The notes under the pieces were generated by a model that was given only the letters and a program-made list of their open reading frames with translations, was not told the origin of the DNA and made no database searches. A stretch of DNA of 64,000 bases from Ferrimonas futtsuensis DSM 18154 (GTDB taxonomy: Bacteria > Pseudomonadota > Gammaproteobacteria > Enterobacterales > Shewanellaceae): NCBI RefSeq assembly GCF_000422645.1, contig NZ_AUGL01000016.1, positions 50,765 through 114,764 on the forward strand, read 5' to 3'. Below, one piece after another: positions 16,731 through 27,494 of this stretch. Both the position numbers and the translations under genes were made by a program. Position 1 is the stretch's first letter. Every line of letters begins with the position of its first letter.

Positions 16731-18755
16731 TTAGACGACTTTGAATCGGCGCACCTGCTGCTGCAGCTCTTCAGCCAGTTGGGCCACCTGCTGGCTGGAG
16801 GAGGCGGTCTGGATGGCACCGGAGGAGGTTTGCTCGGAGATGGTGGCGATCTGCTCCAGCTTCTCGGAGATGGTCTGGGAGACGGTATTCTGCTCTGCGG
16901 CCGCCTGGGAGATCTGATTGCCGGCACTGACCACACCGGCCACGGAGCGGGTAATCGCTTCCAGGGCGGTGTTGGCTTCCTCGGTGGTGGTCACGCTGCG
17001 ACGGGCCTGTTCCTGGCTCTTCTGCATCACCTCTTCCGCTTCCTGAGCCCCGGCCTGAACCACCTCGATCATCTGCTGAATCTCTGTGGTGGACTCCTGG
17101 GTGCGGGACGCGAGGGAGCGAACCTCGTCTGCCACCACGGCGAAGCCGCGACCCTGCTCACCGGCCCGGGCTGCCTCGATGGCGGCATTCAGGGCCAGCA
17201 GGTTGGTCTGCTCGGCGATGCCGCGGATCACATCCAGGATGCTGCCGATGGCGGCGGTGTCGCTGTTGAGCTTGTTGATCACCTGGGCGGTGCGCTCCAC
17301 CTCGTCCGCCAGGTTCTGGATGATGACGCCGTTGTTCTCCGACAGGCTGCGGGCCTGGCGAGTCTCATCGTCCGCCTGCTGGGTTTCGCCCAGGGCATCG
17401 TTGGCGTTTGTGGCCACCTGGTTGGCGGAGCTGGAGAGCTGGTTGGTGGCACTGGCCACCTGCTCAATCTGACTGGTTTGCTCCTGGATGCCTGAGGTGG
17501 TTTGGGCGGTGACGGCGGAGGTCTCCTCGGCGGCGGCGGCCAGCTGGTCGGCGCGCTCGGTGATGGAACGAATCAGTTCTCTCAGAGAGTCGGAGAGGGC
17601 GTTGATGTTACCCGCCAGCTTACCGAACTCGTCGTGGGCGGGCAGATCCAGCCGCTTGGTGAGGTCGCCGCTGGCCAGTACCGCCAGCACCTCGTTGACG
17701 TGGTCCAGAGGCTGGGTGATCGACTTGCGGGTGCGCAGGCTGATCAGGGTGGCCACCAGGATCGAGCCCAGCATCACTGCCATGGTGAGGCTGCGGGTGG
17801 ACTCCAGGGAGTCCATCGCCAGGTTGCCGGTGTCGTCACTGATGGCAGCCAGCTGCTGCTGCAGGGTCTGGGTCTGGGCGATCAGAGCGTCGTAGTGGCT
17901 GCGGGCCTCACCCAGTTGGGTATCCACCAGCTGCGCCTGACGCAGGTTGCTGCCTTGCAGGTCAATCAGGTTGCTGCTGCCGCGCAGGAAGCCGGTGAGG
18001 GTCTCCAGATTGTCGGTCAGCTCCTGCACCAGCTCCTGCTGGCCGGTGGCCTCACCGTCGGCAACCATCGCCTCCATGCGGTAATCCAGGCTGCGCAGCA
18101 GAAACTCGGTTTCGCTGCGTAAGGTTTCCAGGTCCGTCAGGGAGCCGATCTTGCTCAGTTCCAGGCCGATGGCCACCATGCTGGCCACGGCGCTGTCCAT
18201 GTTATTGGCTTCGCCGGCCATCTGCCGCTCGGTGGCGTTGTCGGAGACTTCAAGGTCCATCAGGTCCAGCAGGATGGAGCTGGCATCGTCGCCGGCCATC
18301 TCCATGGTGTCGATCTGCTCTATCAGGGTCGCCTGACCCTCTCCCAATGCCTGTTTCGCCTGGAGCATGCCACTCCAGGCCTGGTGAAAGGCGCTGTTGT
18401 ACCTGCTTGCGTCACCGGAGCTCAGTCCAAAGTCGGGACGGGTTTGCAGCAGGGTATCCAGGGTTTGTACCTGATTGTCCAGCCGGCCCTGCTGCAGCTG
18501 CAGCTGCTGTTGCAGAGGCGCTAGGGCGTCGGCCTGGTCCGCGTCGTGGGCGGACTGGATGGTGATGAACTGTTGGTTGAGCTCCAGGCTCAGCTCGTTG
18601 ACCTTGTCCTTGGCCGGTACCGCAAACTGTTTATAGGTATTGGTGTGCTCTTCCACCGTGTTGATGCTGGACAGGGACAGGCCGCCCAGAATCAGCAGCA
18701 ACAGGGTGACGAAGGTGAATCCTCCGATGATGCGGAGTGAGACGGTGAGTTTCAT
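16731..18755 (-). CDS. Methyl-accepting chemotaxis protein
   Basis: The 674-residue chemoreceptor has a first membrane helix at about 8-30 ('[20 protein letters not shown]'). A long helical periplasmic ligand domain (about 35-305) and a second helix near 310 follow, then HAMP. The signalling tip is highly conserved ('[35 protein letters not shown]', given here as recognition of the universal hairpin). Methylation-type Glu/Gln pairs flank it. The C-terminus lacks a CheR-tethering NWETF motif. The start is the Met directly before the first helix; 17 further upstream codons are open. The ligand is unknown. Confidence 0.93.
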   Translation of the reverse strand: MKLTVSLRIIGGFTFVTLLLLILGGLSLSSINTVEEHTNTYKQFAVPAKDKVNELSLELNQQFITIQSAHDADQADALAPLQQQLQLQQGRLDNQVQTLDTLLQTRPDFGLSSGDASRYNSAFHQAWSGMLQAKQALGEGQATLIEQIDTMEMAGDDASSILLDLMDLEVSDNATERQMAGEANNMDSAVASMVAIGLELSKIGSLTDLETLRSETEFLLRSLDYRMEAMVADGEATGQQELVQELTDNLETLTGFLRGSSNLIDLQGSNLRQAQLVDTQLGEARSHYDALIAQTQTLQQQLAAISDDTGNLAMDSLESTRSLTMAVMLGSILVATLISLRTRKSITQPLDHVNEVLAVLASGDLTKRLDLPAHDEFGKLAGNINALSDSLRELIRSITERADQLAAAAEETSAVTAQTTSGIQEQTSQIEQVASATNQLSSSANQVATNANDALGETQQADDETRQARSLSENNGVIIQNLADEVERTAQVINKLNSDTAAIGSILDVIRGIAEQTNLLALNAAIEAARAGEQGRGFAVVADEVRSLASRTQESTTEIQQMIEVVQAGAQEAEEVMQKSQEQARRSVTTTEEANTALEAITRSVAGVVSAGNQISQAAAEQNTVSQTISEKLEQIATISEQTSSGAIQTASSSQQVAQLAEELQQQVRRFKVV

Positions 18756-18848
18756 TATTAGTATGGTCCTTGGTGTGTGATCCCCCAACGCACACCATGT
18801 TATCAAGCTGGCAACCAGTTTGCAGCAGCCATCATGCCGATTTATCCA

Positions 18849-18874
18849 ACAATAAAGGGGCGAAACGTGCCCCT
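18849..18874 (-). terminator. Terminator of the lptD-apaH operon
   Basis: On the minus strand, AGGGGC (18874-18869) pairs with GCCCCT (18861-18856), followed by TTATTGTT. It lies directly after the apaH stop. Confidence 0.7.
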
Positions 18875-19693
18875 CTAACCCCAGACTTTGTCTGCCTGCT
18901 GAGTAAATCTCAGACCCGTTTCCAGTTGCCAGAAAGTCAGCCAGTGACCCCAGCAGGCGCCGGTGTCCAGACTGATGGCGTTACGGGTTCGGGAAAGCCC
19001 CATCAGTGCCGCCCAGTGGCCAAACACCACACGGTACTCCTGAAGCAGGGGGTGGGGTAGGCGAAACCAGGGAAGCAGAGTGCCCTCACCGTCCGGGTTG
19101 CCCTTGGCGTAGAAATCCAGCCGGCCATCCGGGTAGAGCAGGCGCATCCGGGTCAGGCAGTTGATGGTGTAGGTCTGACGCCGGTACGGGCTGGCGTCCG
19201 GCTCATCCAGATCCGGTTTGTCGCCATACATCTGGCCAACGAACTCCAGGTAGTGATCCGATTGCAGGGTGGCGCTGACCTCATCGCCCCGGCGGACCAC
19301 CTCGTCGACGCCCCAATGAGGCGGGACTCCGGCATGGGTCAGGATCACTTTGTGTTCAGGCAGATGGCGGTAGAGGGGTTGGCGGCGCAGCCACTGGATC
19401 AGTTCGTCGCTGTCCGGGGCCTCGAGGAAGGCTGTCAGCCTGTCCTTGGGCTTGGCTTTCTTCAGGCCGGCGTGCACCGCCAGCAGATGCAGATCGTGAT
19501 TGCCCAATACGGTGCGACCGGCGTCGCCCAGGTCGCGGAACAGCCTCAGCACCTCCAGGGAGCCCGGGCCCCGGGCCACCAGATCACCGGTGCACCAAAG
19601 CACATCCTCGGCGGGGTCGAAGCCCACCTGGTCCATCAGTTTTCGCAGTTCGTCGTAGCATCCCTGAATATCGCCGACAAAATAGTTGGCCAT
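18875..19693 (-). CDS. apaH: Diadenosine tetraphosphatase
   Basis: Symmetrical hydrolysis of Ap4A to two ADP; ApaH also removes Np4 caps from RNA. The 272-residue protein carries the metallophosphatase motifs: 'GDIQG' (7-11), '[10 protein letters not shown]', 'GNHDLHLL' and 'THAGVPPHW'. It is the last gene of the lptD-surA-pdxA-rsmA-apaG-apaH operon, 2 bp after apaG, the same order as in E. coli. Confidence 0.96.
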   Translation of the reverse strand: MANYFVGDIQGCYDELRKLMDQVGFDPAEDVLWCTGDLVARGPGSLEVLRLFRDLGDAGRTVLGNHDLHLLAVHAGLKKAKPKDRLTAFLEAPDSDELIQWLRRQPLYRHLPEHKVILTHAGVPPHWGVDEVVRRGDEVSATLQSDHYLEFVGQMYGDKPDLDEPDASPYRRQTYTINCLTRMRLLYPDGRLDFYAKGNPDGEGTLLPWFRLPHPLLQEYRVVFGHWAALMGLSRTRNAISLDTGACWGHWLTFWQLETGLRFTQQADKVWG

Positions 19694-19695
19694 GC

Positions 19696-20070
19696 CTAGT
19701 GGAGGCTCCTGGGATTGTTCAGAGGGAAGCGGTCGATGGGGCTCTGCAGAACCTGGCCATCTTCGCTGAGCAGGGTATAGAAGCCCGCCATACTGCCCAC
19801 CGGGGTGGCCAGGGTGACGGCGCTGGAGTAGCTGAAGCGTTCGCCGGGCGCCAGGGTGGGGGTCTGGCCCACCACCCCTTCACCGCTGACCTCATTGAGG
19901 CTGCCGTTGCCGTCGGTGATCTTCCAGTGCCTGTGGGTCAGGGTCAGGGTCTGATCGTGCCGGTTTTCCATGGTCACCGTGTATTGAAACAGGAACTGCT
20001 GTTTCTCCGGCGCGGACTGGTCGGCGACGTACTGACTTTCAACCTGAATCTGCAGGGGCGGAAGACGCAT
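19696..20070 (-). CDS. apaG: ApaG family protein
   Basis: The 124-residue protein has a single ApaG/Fn3-like beta-sandwich domain with 'HRHWKITDGNG' and 'GVVGQTPTLAPGERFSYSS'. The C-terminal 'GSMAGFYTL' is also family-typical. The length agrees with E. coli ApaG (125). I start at ATG 20070, because the open upstream residues overlap rsmA and are Pro/Ser junk. Function is not well defined; ApaG has been linked to Co/Mg handling and to apaH. It is embedded in the operon between rsmA and apaH. Confidence 0.94.
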   Translation of the reverse strand: MRLPPLQIQVESQYVADQSAPEKQQFLFQYTVTMENRHDQTLTLTHRHWKITDGNGSLNEVSGEGVVGQTPTLAPGERFSYSSAVTLATPVGSMAGFYTLLSEDGQVLQSPIDRFPLNNPRSLH

Positions 20071-20077
20071 GATGGCC

Positions 20078-20878
20078 TCAGTGTCGGCAGAGGTAGTTGG
20101 CGATGTCGATAAAGCCGGACACCGGCAGCTGCTCGGGGCGCAGGCCGGGGTCGATGCCGAGCTCCTCGAAGGCGGCGGCATCCAGTTTGCCCTTGAAGCT
20201 GTTTCTCAGGGTCTTACGACGCATGTTGAAGGCGGTCAGACACACCTGGCTCAGCACCTCGACGCTGTCCGCAGGGTAGGGCTTCTCTTCATAAGGCACC
20301 AGGCGCACCACGGCGGAGTCTACCTTGGGCGGCGGTGTGAAGGCGCCAGGCCCCACTTCCAGTACCGGGACCGCTTTGCAGTAGTACTGAGCCATCACCG
20401 TCAGGCGGCCATAGTTCTTGTGGCCCGGGCCGGCACACAGACGCTCCACCACCTCTTTTTGCAGCATGAAGTGCATGTTTTCCACCTTGTCGGCGTACTC
20501 AAACAGGTGGAACATCAGCGGGGTGGAGATGTTGTAGGGCAGGTTGCCGAAGATCTTCATCTTCTTGCCCTCTTCCATCAGCGAGGTGAAGTCGAACTTC
20601 AGGGCATCGCCCTGATGGATCTTCAGCTTGGCGCCCCAGCCGGGTTGCTGGGTCAGGCGCTCGGCCAGATCCCGGTCCAGCTCCACCACGTTCAGGCAGT
20701 CTACCTGCTCGGCCACGGGCTGAGTCAGGGCGCCCAGACCGGGGCCAATCTCCACCAGGGTGTGTTCGTCGGTGGGGTGGATGGCGGCAACGATACGATC
20801 GATCACCGTCATGTCATGGAGGAAGTTTTGGCCGAAGCGCTTACGGGCACGGTGGCCCATATGAACATTGTTGCTCAT
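20078..20878 (-). CDS. rsmA: 16S rRNA dimethyladenosine methyltransferase
   Basis: Dimethylates A1518 and A1519 of 16S rRNA (KsgA). The 266-residue protein shows '[11 protein letters not shown]', the SAM motif '[13 protein letters not shown]', and the catalytic motif IV '[16 protein letters not shown]'. '[15 protein letters not shown]' near the C-terminus is also diagnostic. Its start overlaps the pdxA stop by 4 bp (ATGA). Confidence 0.97.
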   Translation of the reverse strand: MSNNVHMGHRARKRFGQNFLHDMTVIDRIVAAIHPTDEHTLVEIGPGLGALTQPVAEQVDCLNVVELDRDLAERLTQQPGWGAKLKIHQGDALKFDFTSLMEEGKKMKIFGNLPYNISTPLMFHLFEYADKVENMHFMLQKEVVERLCAGPGHKNYGRLTVMAQYYCKAVPVLEVGPGAFTPPPKVDSAVVRLVPYEEKPYPADSVEVLSQVCLTAFNMRRKTLRNSFKGKLDAAAFEELGIDPGLRPEQLPVSGFIDIANYLCRH

Positions 20879-21861
20879 CTATTCTGTTTACTTGTCAGTT
20901 CAATAGCTTTGTTTAGGGCGACCAGGAAGCTGCCGGGATCCGCCTGGCCGGAGCCAGCCAGGTCCAGGGCAGTGCCGTGGTCCACTGAAGTACGGATGAA
21001 GGGCAGTCCCAGAGTGATATTGAGGGACTTGCCGAACCCCTTGTATTTTAGCACCGGCAATCCCTGATCGTGGTACATCGCCAGCACCACATCACAGTTG
21101 TCCAGGTACTTGGGTTGGAACAGGGTGTCCGCCGGCAGGGGGCCGGTGAGATCCATCCCCTCGGCACGCAGGTGGCTCAGAGTGGGCTCGATCACCTCGA
21201 TCTCCTCCTTGCCCAGGTGGCCACCTTCGCCGGCGTGGGGATTGAGGCCGCACACCAGGATGCGAGGCTTCTCCAGGCCGAACTTATCCTGCAGGTCCCG
21301 ATTGAGGATGCGGATGATCTGCTCCAGACGCTGTGGGGTGATCGCCTTGGACACGTAGGCCAGGGGGATATGGGTGGTCACCAGGGCCACCTGCAGGCCT
21401 TCGGTGGCCAGCACCATCACCACATCCTGGCAGCCGGCCTGCTGAGCAAAGTACTCGGTGTGGCCGGAGAAGGGGATGCCCGCCTGGTTGATGATCCCCT
21501 TGTGTACGGGGCCGGTCACCACGGCGGCGAAATCGCCGCTCATGTTCTTTTCGCTGGAGAACCGCAGGGTTTCCACGACGTAGGCGCTGTTGGCGTCATT
21601 GAGCTCGCCGCACACCACCGGCGCGGCCAGAGAGAAGGGGGCGATGGTCAGGGTGCCCGCTTCCTGAGGCTGGGGTGCCTTGCCGGGCTGATAGGGTTGC
21701 AGCTTGATGGGCAACCCCAGCATCTTGGCGCGGTCGGTGATCAGCTGGGGATCGGCGCAGACCACCAGCTCTACAGGCCAGGCTTGCTGAGCCAGCATCA
21801 CCACCAGATCGGGGCCGACGCCGGCCGGCTCCCCTGGCGTTACCGCGACACGGACCGTCAT
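20875..21861 (-). CDS. pdxA: 4-hydroxythreonine-4-phosphate dehydrogenase
   Basis: Pyridoxal-phosphate biosynthesis. The 328-residue protein begins '[18 protein letters not shown]'. It contains 'GHTEYFA', '[17 protein letters not shown]' (metal- and substrate-binding His), and the C-terminal '[14 protein letters not shown]' characteristic of PdxA. It overlaps surA upstream and rsmA downstream by 4 bp each, so it is translationally coupled in the operon. Confidence 0.97.
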   Translation of the reverse strand: MTVRVAVTPGEPAGVGPDLVVMLAQQAWPVELVVCADPQLITDRAKMLGLPIKLQPYQPGKAPQPQEAGTLTIAPFSLAAPVVCGELNDANSAYVVETLRFSSEKNMSGDFAAVVTGPVHKGIINQAGIPFSGHTEYFAQQAGCQDVVMVLATEGLQVALVTTHIPLAYVSKAITPQRLEQIIRILNRDLQDKFGLEKPRILVCGLNPHAGEGGHLGKEEIEVIEPTLSHLRAEGMDLTGPLPADTLFQPKYLDNCDVVLAMYHDQGLPVLKYKGFGKSLNITLGLPFIRTSVDHGTALDLAGSGQADPGSFLVALNKAIELTSKQNR

Positions 21862-23147
21862 TTGGCTTCCACCATCTCGATGTAGGCCTTGGCGCGCATC
21901 TCCTGGGACCAGGCCGCCGCCTGCTCATTGAACTTACGGCGGAACAGCAGCTGGTAGGCGCGGTCGGTGTTCATCTTGTCGGTGGTGTCCGTGGTGCGGC
22001 GGTCGGTCAGCTGCACCACGTGCCAGCCGTGGGTGGAACGGAATGGCTTGCTGAATTCACCTTTCTTCAGCTTGGCCAGGGCGTTCTTGAACGCCGGCAC
22101 ATAGATTTCCGGGTCGGACCAGCCCAGATCGCCGCCCTTCAGGGCGCTGCCAGGATCCTCGGAGTGCTCCTTGGCCAGGTCGGCGAAGTCGGCGTCACCC
22201 TTCTCCACCTCGACCAGGAAGTTGTCCAGCATCTGCTTGGCCATGTCTTCGCTGAGGATGGGGGAGGGCTTCAGCAGGATGTGGCGGGCGCGTACCTCTT
22301 CCACTTCCTGCAGTTGCTGTCCGCGGGTTTCCTGAATCTTAACGATGTGGAAGCCGGCGCCACTCTTTACCGGGCCGATGATGTCGTCGGGCTTGGCGCC
22401 CTTGACCAGTTCGGCAAACAGAGTCGGCATCTCGTTGATGTTCATCCAGCCCCAGTCACCCCCTTCCAGGGCCTTGGGACCGGCAGAGGCGGCGATGGCG
22501 GTCTTGGCGAAATCCGCGCCGTCGTTCAGCAGGCCAAGCACCTTTTCGGCGCGGCCACGGGCCTCTTCTACGGTTTTGGGGTCGTTGTCGCGCACCTCGA
22601 TCAGGATGTGGCCAACGTGGAACTCGGCGTCCTGCAGCCCCTGCTCCTCAATCATCTTCACCAGGGTGTCGATCTCCTGGGGGGAGATCTGAACCCGGCG
22701 TTGTACCTGGAAGCGCTGGACCTGGCCCAGGGTGATCTCGCGGCGAACCTGCTCACGATACTGGGCGTAGTTGTCGCCGGAGGCTTCCACGTCGCTCTTC
22801 AGCTGTTCCAGGGTCTGGCCCTGCTCCTGGGCCATGTTCTCCAGGGTCTGATCCAGTTGGATGTCGCTGATCACCAGGCCCATACGTTCGGCCATCTGCA
22901 GCTGCAGGCTTTCATTGATCAGGCGGTCAACCACCTGGGTGCGCAGGGCGGTATCCGAGGGCAGAGACTGCCCGGAGCGCAGGGCGCCACGCTTGATGTT
23001 GGCGATGCGGTCATCGATCTCGCTCTGCAAGATAATGCCGTTGTTTACCAGCACCGCTACCCGGTCGAGGGTCTGAGGCTGTGCCATCAGGGAGCCGGCC
23101 ATGGCCAGGGAAGCCACAGCGCCAAAAAGAATATTGCGAACCTTCAT
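21858..23147 (-). CDS. surA: Periplasmic chaperone SurA
   Basis: The 429-residue periplasmic chaperone and peptidyl-prolyl isomerase assists outer-membrane porins and LptD. The signal peptide ends near 'AGSLMA'. An N-terminal helical chaperone domain (about 25-170) includes '[18 protein letters not shown]'. Two parvulin domains follow, one with '[10 protein letters not shown]...GGDWGWM' and one with '[16 protein letters not shown]...[10 protein letters not shown]'. It lies downstream of its main client lptD with an 83-bp gap and overlaps pdxA by 4 bp. Confidence 0.97.
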   Translation of the reverse strand: MKVRNILFGAVASLAMAGSLMAQPQTLDRVAVLVNNGIILQSEIDDRIANIKRGALRSGQSLPSDTALRTQVVDRLINESLQLQMAERMGLVISDIQLDQTLENMAQEQGQTLEQLKSDVEASGDNYAQYREQVRREITLGQVQRFQVQRRVQISPQEIDTLVKMIEEQGLQDAEFHVGHILIEVRDNDPKTVEEARGRAEKVLGLLNDGADFAKTAIAASAGPKALEGGDWGWMNINEMPTLFAELVKGAKPDDIIGPVKSGAGFHIVKIQETRGQQLQEVEEVRARHILLKPSPILSEDMAKQMLDNFLVEVEKGDADFADLAKEHSEDPGSALKGGDLGWSDPEIYVPAFKNALAKLKKGEFSKPFRSTHGWHVVQLTDRRTTDTTDKMNTDRAYQLLFRRKFNEQAAAWSQEMRAKAYIEMVEAK

Positions 23148-23230
23148 CCTCTAATCCATTTCTATGGTGCAGTTATCGCTTAGAGCGTCAGGCTCGGCGA
23201 CGGTTCCTGCACTGTAACACATTTGTTGCC

Positions 23231-25552
23231 TCAGTTTCTGAGGTAGTAGGGGCGGCGGTAGTTGAACAAGCCCTCATCCAGCAGGTCGCTGACCCCCAAC
23301 GGTCCTGAGGATCCCAGCCCCTTCAGCTCGAAGGTGAGGGACCAGCTGGTGTCGAAGTCATTGCGCTGGCTGATGTTGGTAAAGCCGCTGTCGGTGTAGT
23401 TGGTGTTCAGGTGGCGATCGTAGCTGAGGCGAATGGCCCAGCAGCAGGATTCCCACTGGATGCCGGCAAAGGTCTCTACCGAACGGTTGAGGTTGGCATC
23501 GTAGTAGTAGTTCCCCACCAGGTAGGTGTTGTCGGTGATGGGCCAGGTGGCCCGCATGCCGAACTGGTTGATGTCCACCGACTCGCCGGTGTCGGCGTCG
23601 ATGGCCAGTTCCGGCACGTAACGGTGGGAGAGTTGCAGCAGCTTGTCCCGGCCCGGACGGTAGTCCAGGGTCACTTCCGACTTGTTGGTGGTATTTGAGT
23701 TGGTGTCCAGCTGCAGGGAACCGGCCAGGAACCAGTTCTTGGTGGCCTGCATATCCAGCTCCATCGCCAGGGCGGAGCTGGACTGCTGAATCTGGTTGGA
23801 CTGGTCCGGCAGGCTCACATCACTGTCGGACAGGTAGAAGATCTGGCCCAGGGCGAAGCGCAGCTTCTCGTTGTTGCTGTCGTCATACACCCGGGTGGCC
23901 ACACCCAGGGTCAGCTGGTTGGCGTCGGCGATGCGATCCAGGCCGGAGAAGCGGCGGTCGCGGAACAGGCCCGAGTAGTCATCCTGCAGCAGGGCGGTAT
24001 CGTAGACGCCGATGTCGCTCTGATCCTCATGGGGGATATAGAGGTACTGGGCCTGGGGCTCCAGAGTCTGGCGGAACGGCTGGCCCTGGAAGCTGAGCTG
24101 CCGCTCCAGGTTGATCTGTCCGTGCAGGCGCAGCTGGGGCAGGGTCCGGCTGACGAAGTCGTCCAGGTTCTGCTCCAGGGGATCCGTGGTGCCGGTGGGC
24201 ACATCCTGCTGGTAGAAGGTCTGCATCAGCTTGACCTCACCCAGCAGGCTGGCTGCCGGGGTCTGATAGGGCAGACTCAGGGTGGGCTCCATGTGCCAGC
24301 GAATCGCTTCAAGCTGGTTGCTGCCCTGGCTGGCGAAGTGAGTCAGTTCGGTGTCGAAGGCGAAATCCAGGCCGCTGGAGACCTCCGGCCTGTGGTACTG
24401 GAAGCTCAGCTGTGGCAGCACCTGAAAGGGAGCGTCCTCTTCACCCAGTACCTTGATGTCCTGCACCTTGATGGCAAAGTTCCAGTCACGCTGGAAGAAG
24501 GCGGCTTCCCCTACCCGACTCAGCTGGTTGTCGGTGCTGGTGCTGATGGCGGAGTCGAAATCGTTGAAATAGTTGTCATCACTGATGTCGGCGATGTCGG
24601 CGTGCAGGCGCCAGCCGTTGTCCAGGCGGGCGGTGTGCTCCCAGGAGTAGGCCCAGCGATTGGGGTCTCCCTGGAGGCTGTTCAGACGATCGTTGCCGAT
24701 GTACTCCAGGTTGACCAGTCCGGCGTTGTTTTCATGCAGGTAGCGCCCCTCGGTGCCCAGCCACAGTCCCCGAGAACTCATGAATTGCGGGGTCAGGGTC
24801 AGGTCGTAGTTGGGGGCGATGTTCCAGTAGAAGGGGGTGGTGATGTCCACGCCATTCTTGGTGCTGGTACTGATGGACGGAAACAGGAAGCCGGTTTTGC
24901 GCTTGTCTGAGACCGGGACGGTCATGTAGGGCACATAGAACACCGGGGTGTCGAACAGGCGCACCTGGGCTTTGTAGATGTGTCCCCACTCCTCGCTGGT
25001 GTCGATGACGATCTTTTCCGCCTTCAACTCCCAGTCCGGCACCTCGGCGGGGCAGGTGGTGAAGCTGCCACCACGAAGCACCAGATCGTTGTCATTGGTG
25101 ATCTCCAGCTGGCCGGCGTCGCCGTGCACCTGCTGGCCATGCAGCCAGTACTGTGCCTGGTTCAGCGTGGCGCTGTACTGGGTCATGTCCGCATCGAGAT
25201 CGTCGGCGGTGATGGTGATGCTGGGGTCCTGATAGATCAGGTTGCCTTTGGCCAGCACCTTCTGCTCCTGCTGGCGCACCTCGGCACTGTCGGCGGTGAT
25301 GGCGCGATTGCCCTGCACCAGTTTGACGTCGCCGGTGAAGCGCGCCGCTTCACCGGCGATCGCTTCGCTGCGATCTGCCCGAACGGTCACCGGATCTTTG
25401 GAGGCGTCTTTCGACAGGGGAGCATTGGGATCCACCATCAGAGGCACAGGAAGCTTGATGGTACACTGGTTGTCCGGCACCACCACCTGTCCCTCCTGGC
25501 TCCAGGCGGCAAAAGGCAGGCAGCAGCACGCTAAGGCGAGTTGAAAACGCAT
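23231..25552 (-). CDS. lptD: LPS assembly outer-membrane protein LptD
   Basis: A 26-strand barrel that inserts lipopolysaccharide into the outer leaflet together with LptE. The 773-residue protein has a signal peptide ('LALACCCLPFAAWSQ') and an N-terminal OstA/jellyroll domain ('VTVRADRSEAIAGEAARFTGDVKL'). A long beta-rich barrel with many aromatic-alternating strands follows. The disulfide Cys are conserved: one near the mature N-terminus ('NQCTI'), one in 'FTTCPAEV', and a C-terminal pair in 'WESCCWAI'. The start is the Met of the signal peptide at 25552. It is the first gene of the operon with surA. Confidence 0.96.
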   Translation of the reverse strand: MRFQLALACCCLPFAAWSQEGQVVVPDNQCTIKLPVPLMVDPNAPLSKDASKDPVTVRADRSEAIAGEAARFTGDVKLVQGNRAITADSAEVRQQEQKVLAKGNLIYQDPSITITADDLDADMTQYSATLNQAQYWLHGQQVHGDAGQLEITNDNDLVLRGGSFTTCPAEVPDWELKAEKIVIDTSEEWGHIYKAQVRLFDTPVFYVPYMTVPVSDKRKTGFLFPSISTSTKNGVDITTPFYWNIAPNYDLTLTPQFMSSRGLWLGTEGRYLHENNAGLVNLEYIGNDRLNSLQGDPNRWAYSWEHTARLDNGWRLHADIADISDDNYFNDFDSAISTSTDNQLSRVGEAAFFQRDWNFAIKVQDIKVLGEEDAPFQVLPQLSFQYHRPEVSSGLDFAFDTELTHFASQGSNQLEAIRWHMEPTLSLPYQTPAASLLGEVKLMQTFYQQDVPTGTTDPLEQNLDDFVSRTLPQLRLHGQINLERQLSFQGQPFRQTLEPQAQYLYIPHEDQSDIGVYDTALLQDDYSGLFRDRRFSGLDRIADANQLTLGVATRVYDDSNNEKLRFALGQIFYLSDSDVSLPDQSNQIQQSSSALAMELDMQATKNWFLAGSLQLDTNSNTTNKSEVTLDYRPGRDKLLQLSHRYVPELAIDADTGESVDINQFGMRATWPITDNTYLVGNYYYDANLNRSVETFAGIQWESCCWAIRLSYDRHLNTNYTDSGFTNISQRNDFDTSWSLTFELKGLGSSGPLGVSDLLDEGLFNYRRPYYLRN

Positions 25553-25830
25553 TATTATCCTTTTGGATTGTTCACGGTCGCCGGGCGGATTGTTGCCGCC
25601 GCGACCGCTGCCGTCACCGTTCCCCAATGAGTGGTGCCCCTGCCGGTTATGGTCCGGCTTGCGGCGTGTCCGTTGACCCCATCATCGGTGGTGTGACCCC
25701 TGGTGAACAGAGACGGACTCGATTCGGTCTGAGAGCCTAATTTTCAACGCGCCGAACAAAACCATTTTTCGCTGGCGCAAAAGACGTATGATAAAGCAAT
25801 TTTTCCGTTTGGGCTATGCGGAGGAGAGAG
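25553..25830. promoter_or_regulatory. lptD-amgK divergent intergenic region
   Basis: It holds both divergent promoters. For amgK a -10-like TATGAT is visible at 25786-25791, with an A/T-rich stretch containing TTTTTCG upstream. I found no clear lptD -35/-10 and no coding sequence. Confidence 0.4.
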
Positions 25831-26826
25831 ATGAGCGACAGCCGTCAGGCAGCGCTGCAACGATGGTTAAACCGGGTGTTTACCTCCCCTGTCGAGGGGC
25901 TGGTGTTGATCTTCGGCGACGCCAGTCACAGGCGCTATTTTCGCTGCTTTCATGAGGGAAGCAGCTACATTGCCGTGGATGCGCCGCCGGAGCTGGAGGA
26001 CAGCGCCCCCTTCCTGGCGATGACCCAGGCCTATCAGCAGGCGGGTTTGCCGGTCCCTGAGGTGATCCATGCCAGTCTTGAGCTGGGGTTCATGTGCCAG
26101 AGCGATCTGGGGGACAGCCACCTCCAGGGCCATCTGACTGCGGAGCAGCTGCCCCTGTGGTATGGCCGGGCTCTGTCCCTGCTGCCAGCCATCGCCTCGG
26201 TGACAGAACGCGCTGGAGACCCCCTGCCTCCCTATGATGACGCCTTCCTGCGCCAGGAGCTGGCTTTGCTGCCACAGTGGTTCATCAAGGTGCATCTGGA
26301 CAGAGATCCACAGGAACTGGCTGACTGGTGGCCTCCGCTGTGTGAGTTGCTGGTGGCCAATGCTCTGGAGCAGCCCCAGGTCGGGGTGCATCGGGACTTC
26401 CATTGTCGCAACCTGATGGTGGCCGACGGCGCCCTGGCCGTCATCGACTACCAGGGGGCCCTGCTGGGGCCGGTCACCTATGATCCGGTTTCCCTGCTCA
26501 AGGATTGTTACGTCAAATGGCCCTGGGCACAGCTTCAGCCTCTGCTGCTCGGTCATTTCCAGGCCCTCAAACAGCAGGGGCTCATCCCGGACACCACGGC
26601 CTGGGAGCGCTTCCTGCGTTGGTATCATTTCACCGGTCTGCAGCGCCACCTCAAGGTGCTGGGGATCTTCGCCCGGCTCAGTCACAGGGATGGCAAACAC
26701 CACTACCTGGAGGATCTGCCTCGGGTGCTGGAGTATGTCATCGAGGCCGCCGAGCTCTATCCGGAGACCGCTGAGCTGGCCAGGGCGGCGCTTGGCTGGC
26801 GTCTGCAGCTGGAGGCGGGGCGATGA
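25831..26826 (+). CDS. amgK: N-acetylmuramate/GlcNAc-1-kinase AmgK-like
   Basis: A 331-residue aminoglycoside-phosphotransferase-fold kinase. The catalytic loop 'GVHRDFHCRNLMV' (HxDxxxxN) and the metal-binding 'VIDYQGALLGPVTYD' match AmgK, which phosphorylates the anomeric carbon of MurNAc in the Pseudomonas-type cell-wall recycling shortcut. 'FGDASHRRYFR' near the N-terminus is also typical. ATG 25831 follows GGAGGAGAG directly and is preferred over ATG 25816. It overlaps murU by 4 bp, and the pair is next to lptD as in Pseudomonas. Confidence 0.9.
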   Translation: MSDSRQAALQRWLNRVFTSPVEGLVLIFGDASHRRYFRCFHEGSSYIAVDAPPELEDSAPFLAMTQAYQQAGLPVPEVIHASLELGFMCQSDLGDSHLQGHLTAEQLPLWYGRALSLLPAIASVTERAGDPLPPYDDAFLRQELALLPQWFIKVHLDRDPQELADWWPPLCELLVANALEQPQVGVHRDFHCRNLMVADGALAVIDYQGALLGPVTYDPVSLLKDCYVKWPWAQLQPLLLGHFQALKQQGLIPDTTAWERFLRWYHFTGLQRHLKVLGIFARLSHRDGKHHYLEDLPRVLEYVIEAAELYPETAELARAALGWRLQLEAGR

Positions 26827-27494
26827 AGGCGATGATTCTGGCTGCCGGCCGCGGTGAGCGGATGCGGCCCTTGACCGACACCACCCCCAAGCCGTTGTTG
26901 CCCCTGCAGGGGCGGCCGATGATCGAGCACCATCTGCAGCGACTGGCCCAGGCCGGTTTTCGCGAGGTGCTGATCAACACCGCCTGGCTGGGCGATCAGT
27001 TTCCCAGGGTGCTGGGGGATGGCAGCCGCTTTGGCCTCTGCATCCACTACCAGCACGAAACCCAGGCCCTGGAGACCGGCGGCGGGATTCAGCGAGCCCT
27101 CCCCTGGCTTGGGCCTGATCCCTTTTTGGTGGTCAATGGGGATGTCTACTGTGAGCTGGCGTTCAGCGCGCTGCCCCAGCTGGGGCAGCAGGACCTGGCT
27201 CACTTGTGGCTGGTGGCCAACCCCGCCCACAACCCCCAGGGGGACTTCGCCCTGAGCGGGGGGCGGGTGCAGGCTCAGGGAGAGGCACGGCTCACCTTCA
27301 GTGGCATCGGACTCTACCGTCCAGAGCTGTTCGCCAATTGCACGCCGGGCCGTTTTCCCCTGGCGCCTCTGCTCAGGGAGGCGATGGCGCAACACCGGGT
27401 GGGGGGCACCGCCCTGGAGGGACACTGGTGTGACGTGGGCACAGAGCAAAGATTAAACGAACTGGAGCAAAGACTTAATGCAAATTTGGGGTAA
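26823..27494 (+). CDS. murU: N-acetylmuramate-1-phosphate uridylyltransferase MurU
   Basis: The 223-residue nucleotidyltransferase begins 'MKAMILAAGRGERMRPLTD', the sugar-nucleotide signature, and has 'TPKPLLPL' with the conserved Lys. 'ETGGGIQRALPWLG' and 'VVNGDVYCE' (the metal-binding Asp) follow. With AmgK it converts recycled MurNAc to UDP-MurNAc, bypassing de novo synthesis and giving intrinsic fosfomycin tolerance in species that have it. It starts inside the amgK end and overlaps djlA by 17 bp. Confidence 0.92.
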   Translation: MKAMILAAGRGERMRPLTDTTPKPLLPLQGRPMIEHHLQRLAQAGFREVLINTAWLGDQFPRVLGDGSRFGLCIHYQHETQALETGGGIQRALPWLGPDPFLVVNGDVYCELAFSALPQLGQQDLAHLWLVANPAHNPQGDFALSGGRVQAQGEARLTFSGIGLYRPELFANCTPGRFPLAPLLREAMAQHRVGGTALEGHWCDVGTEQRLNELEQRLNANLG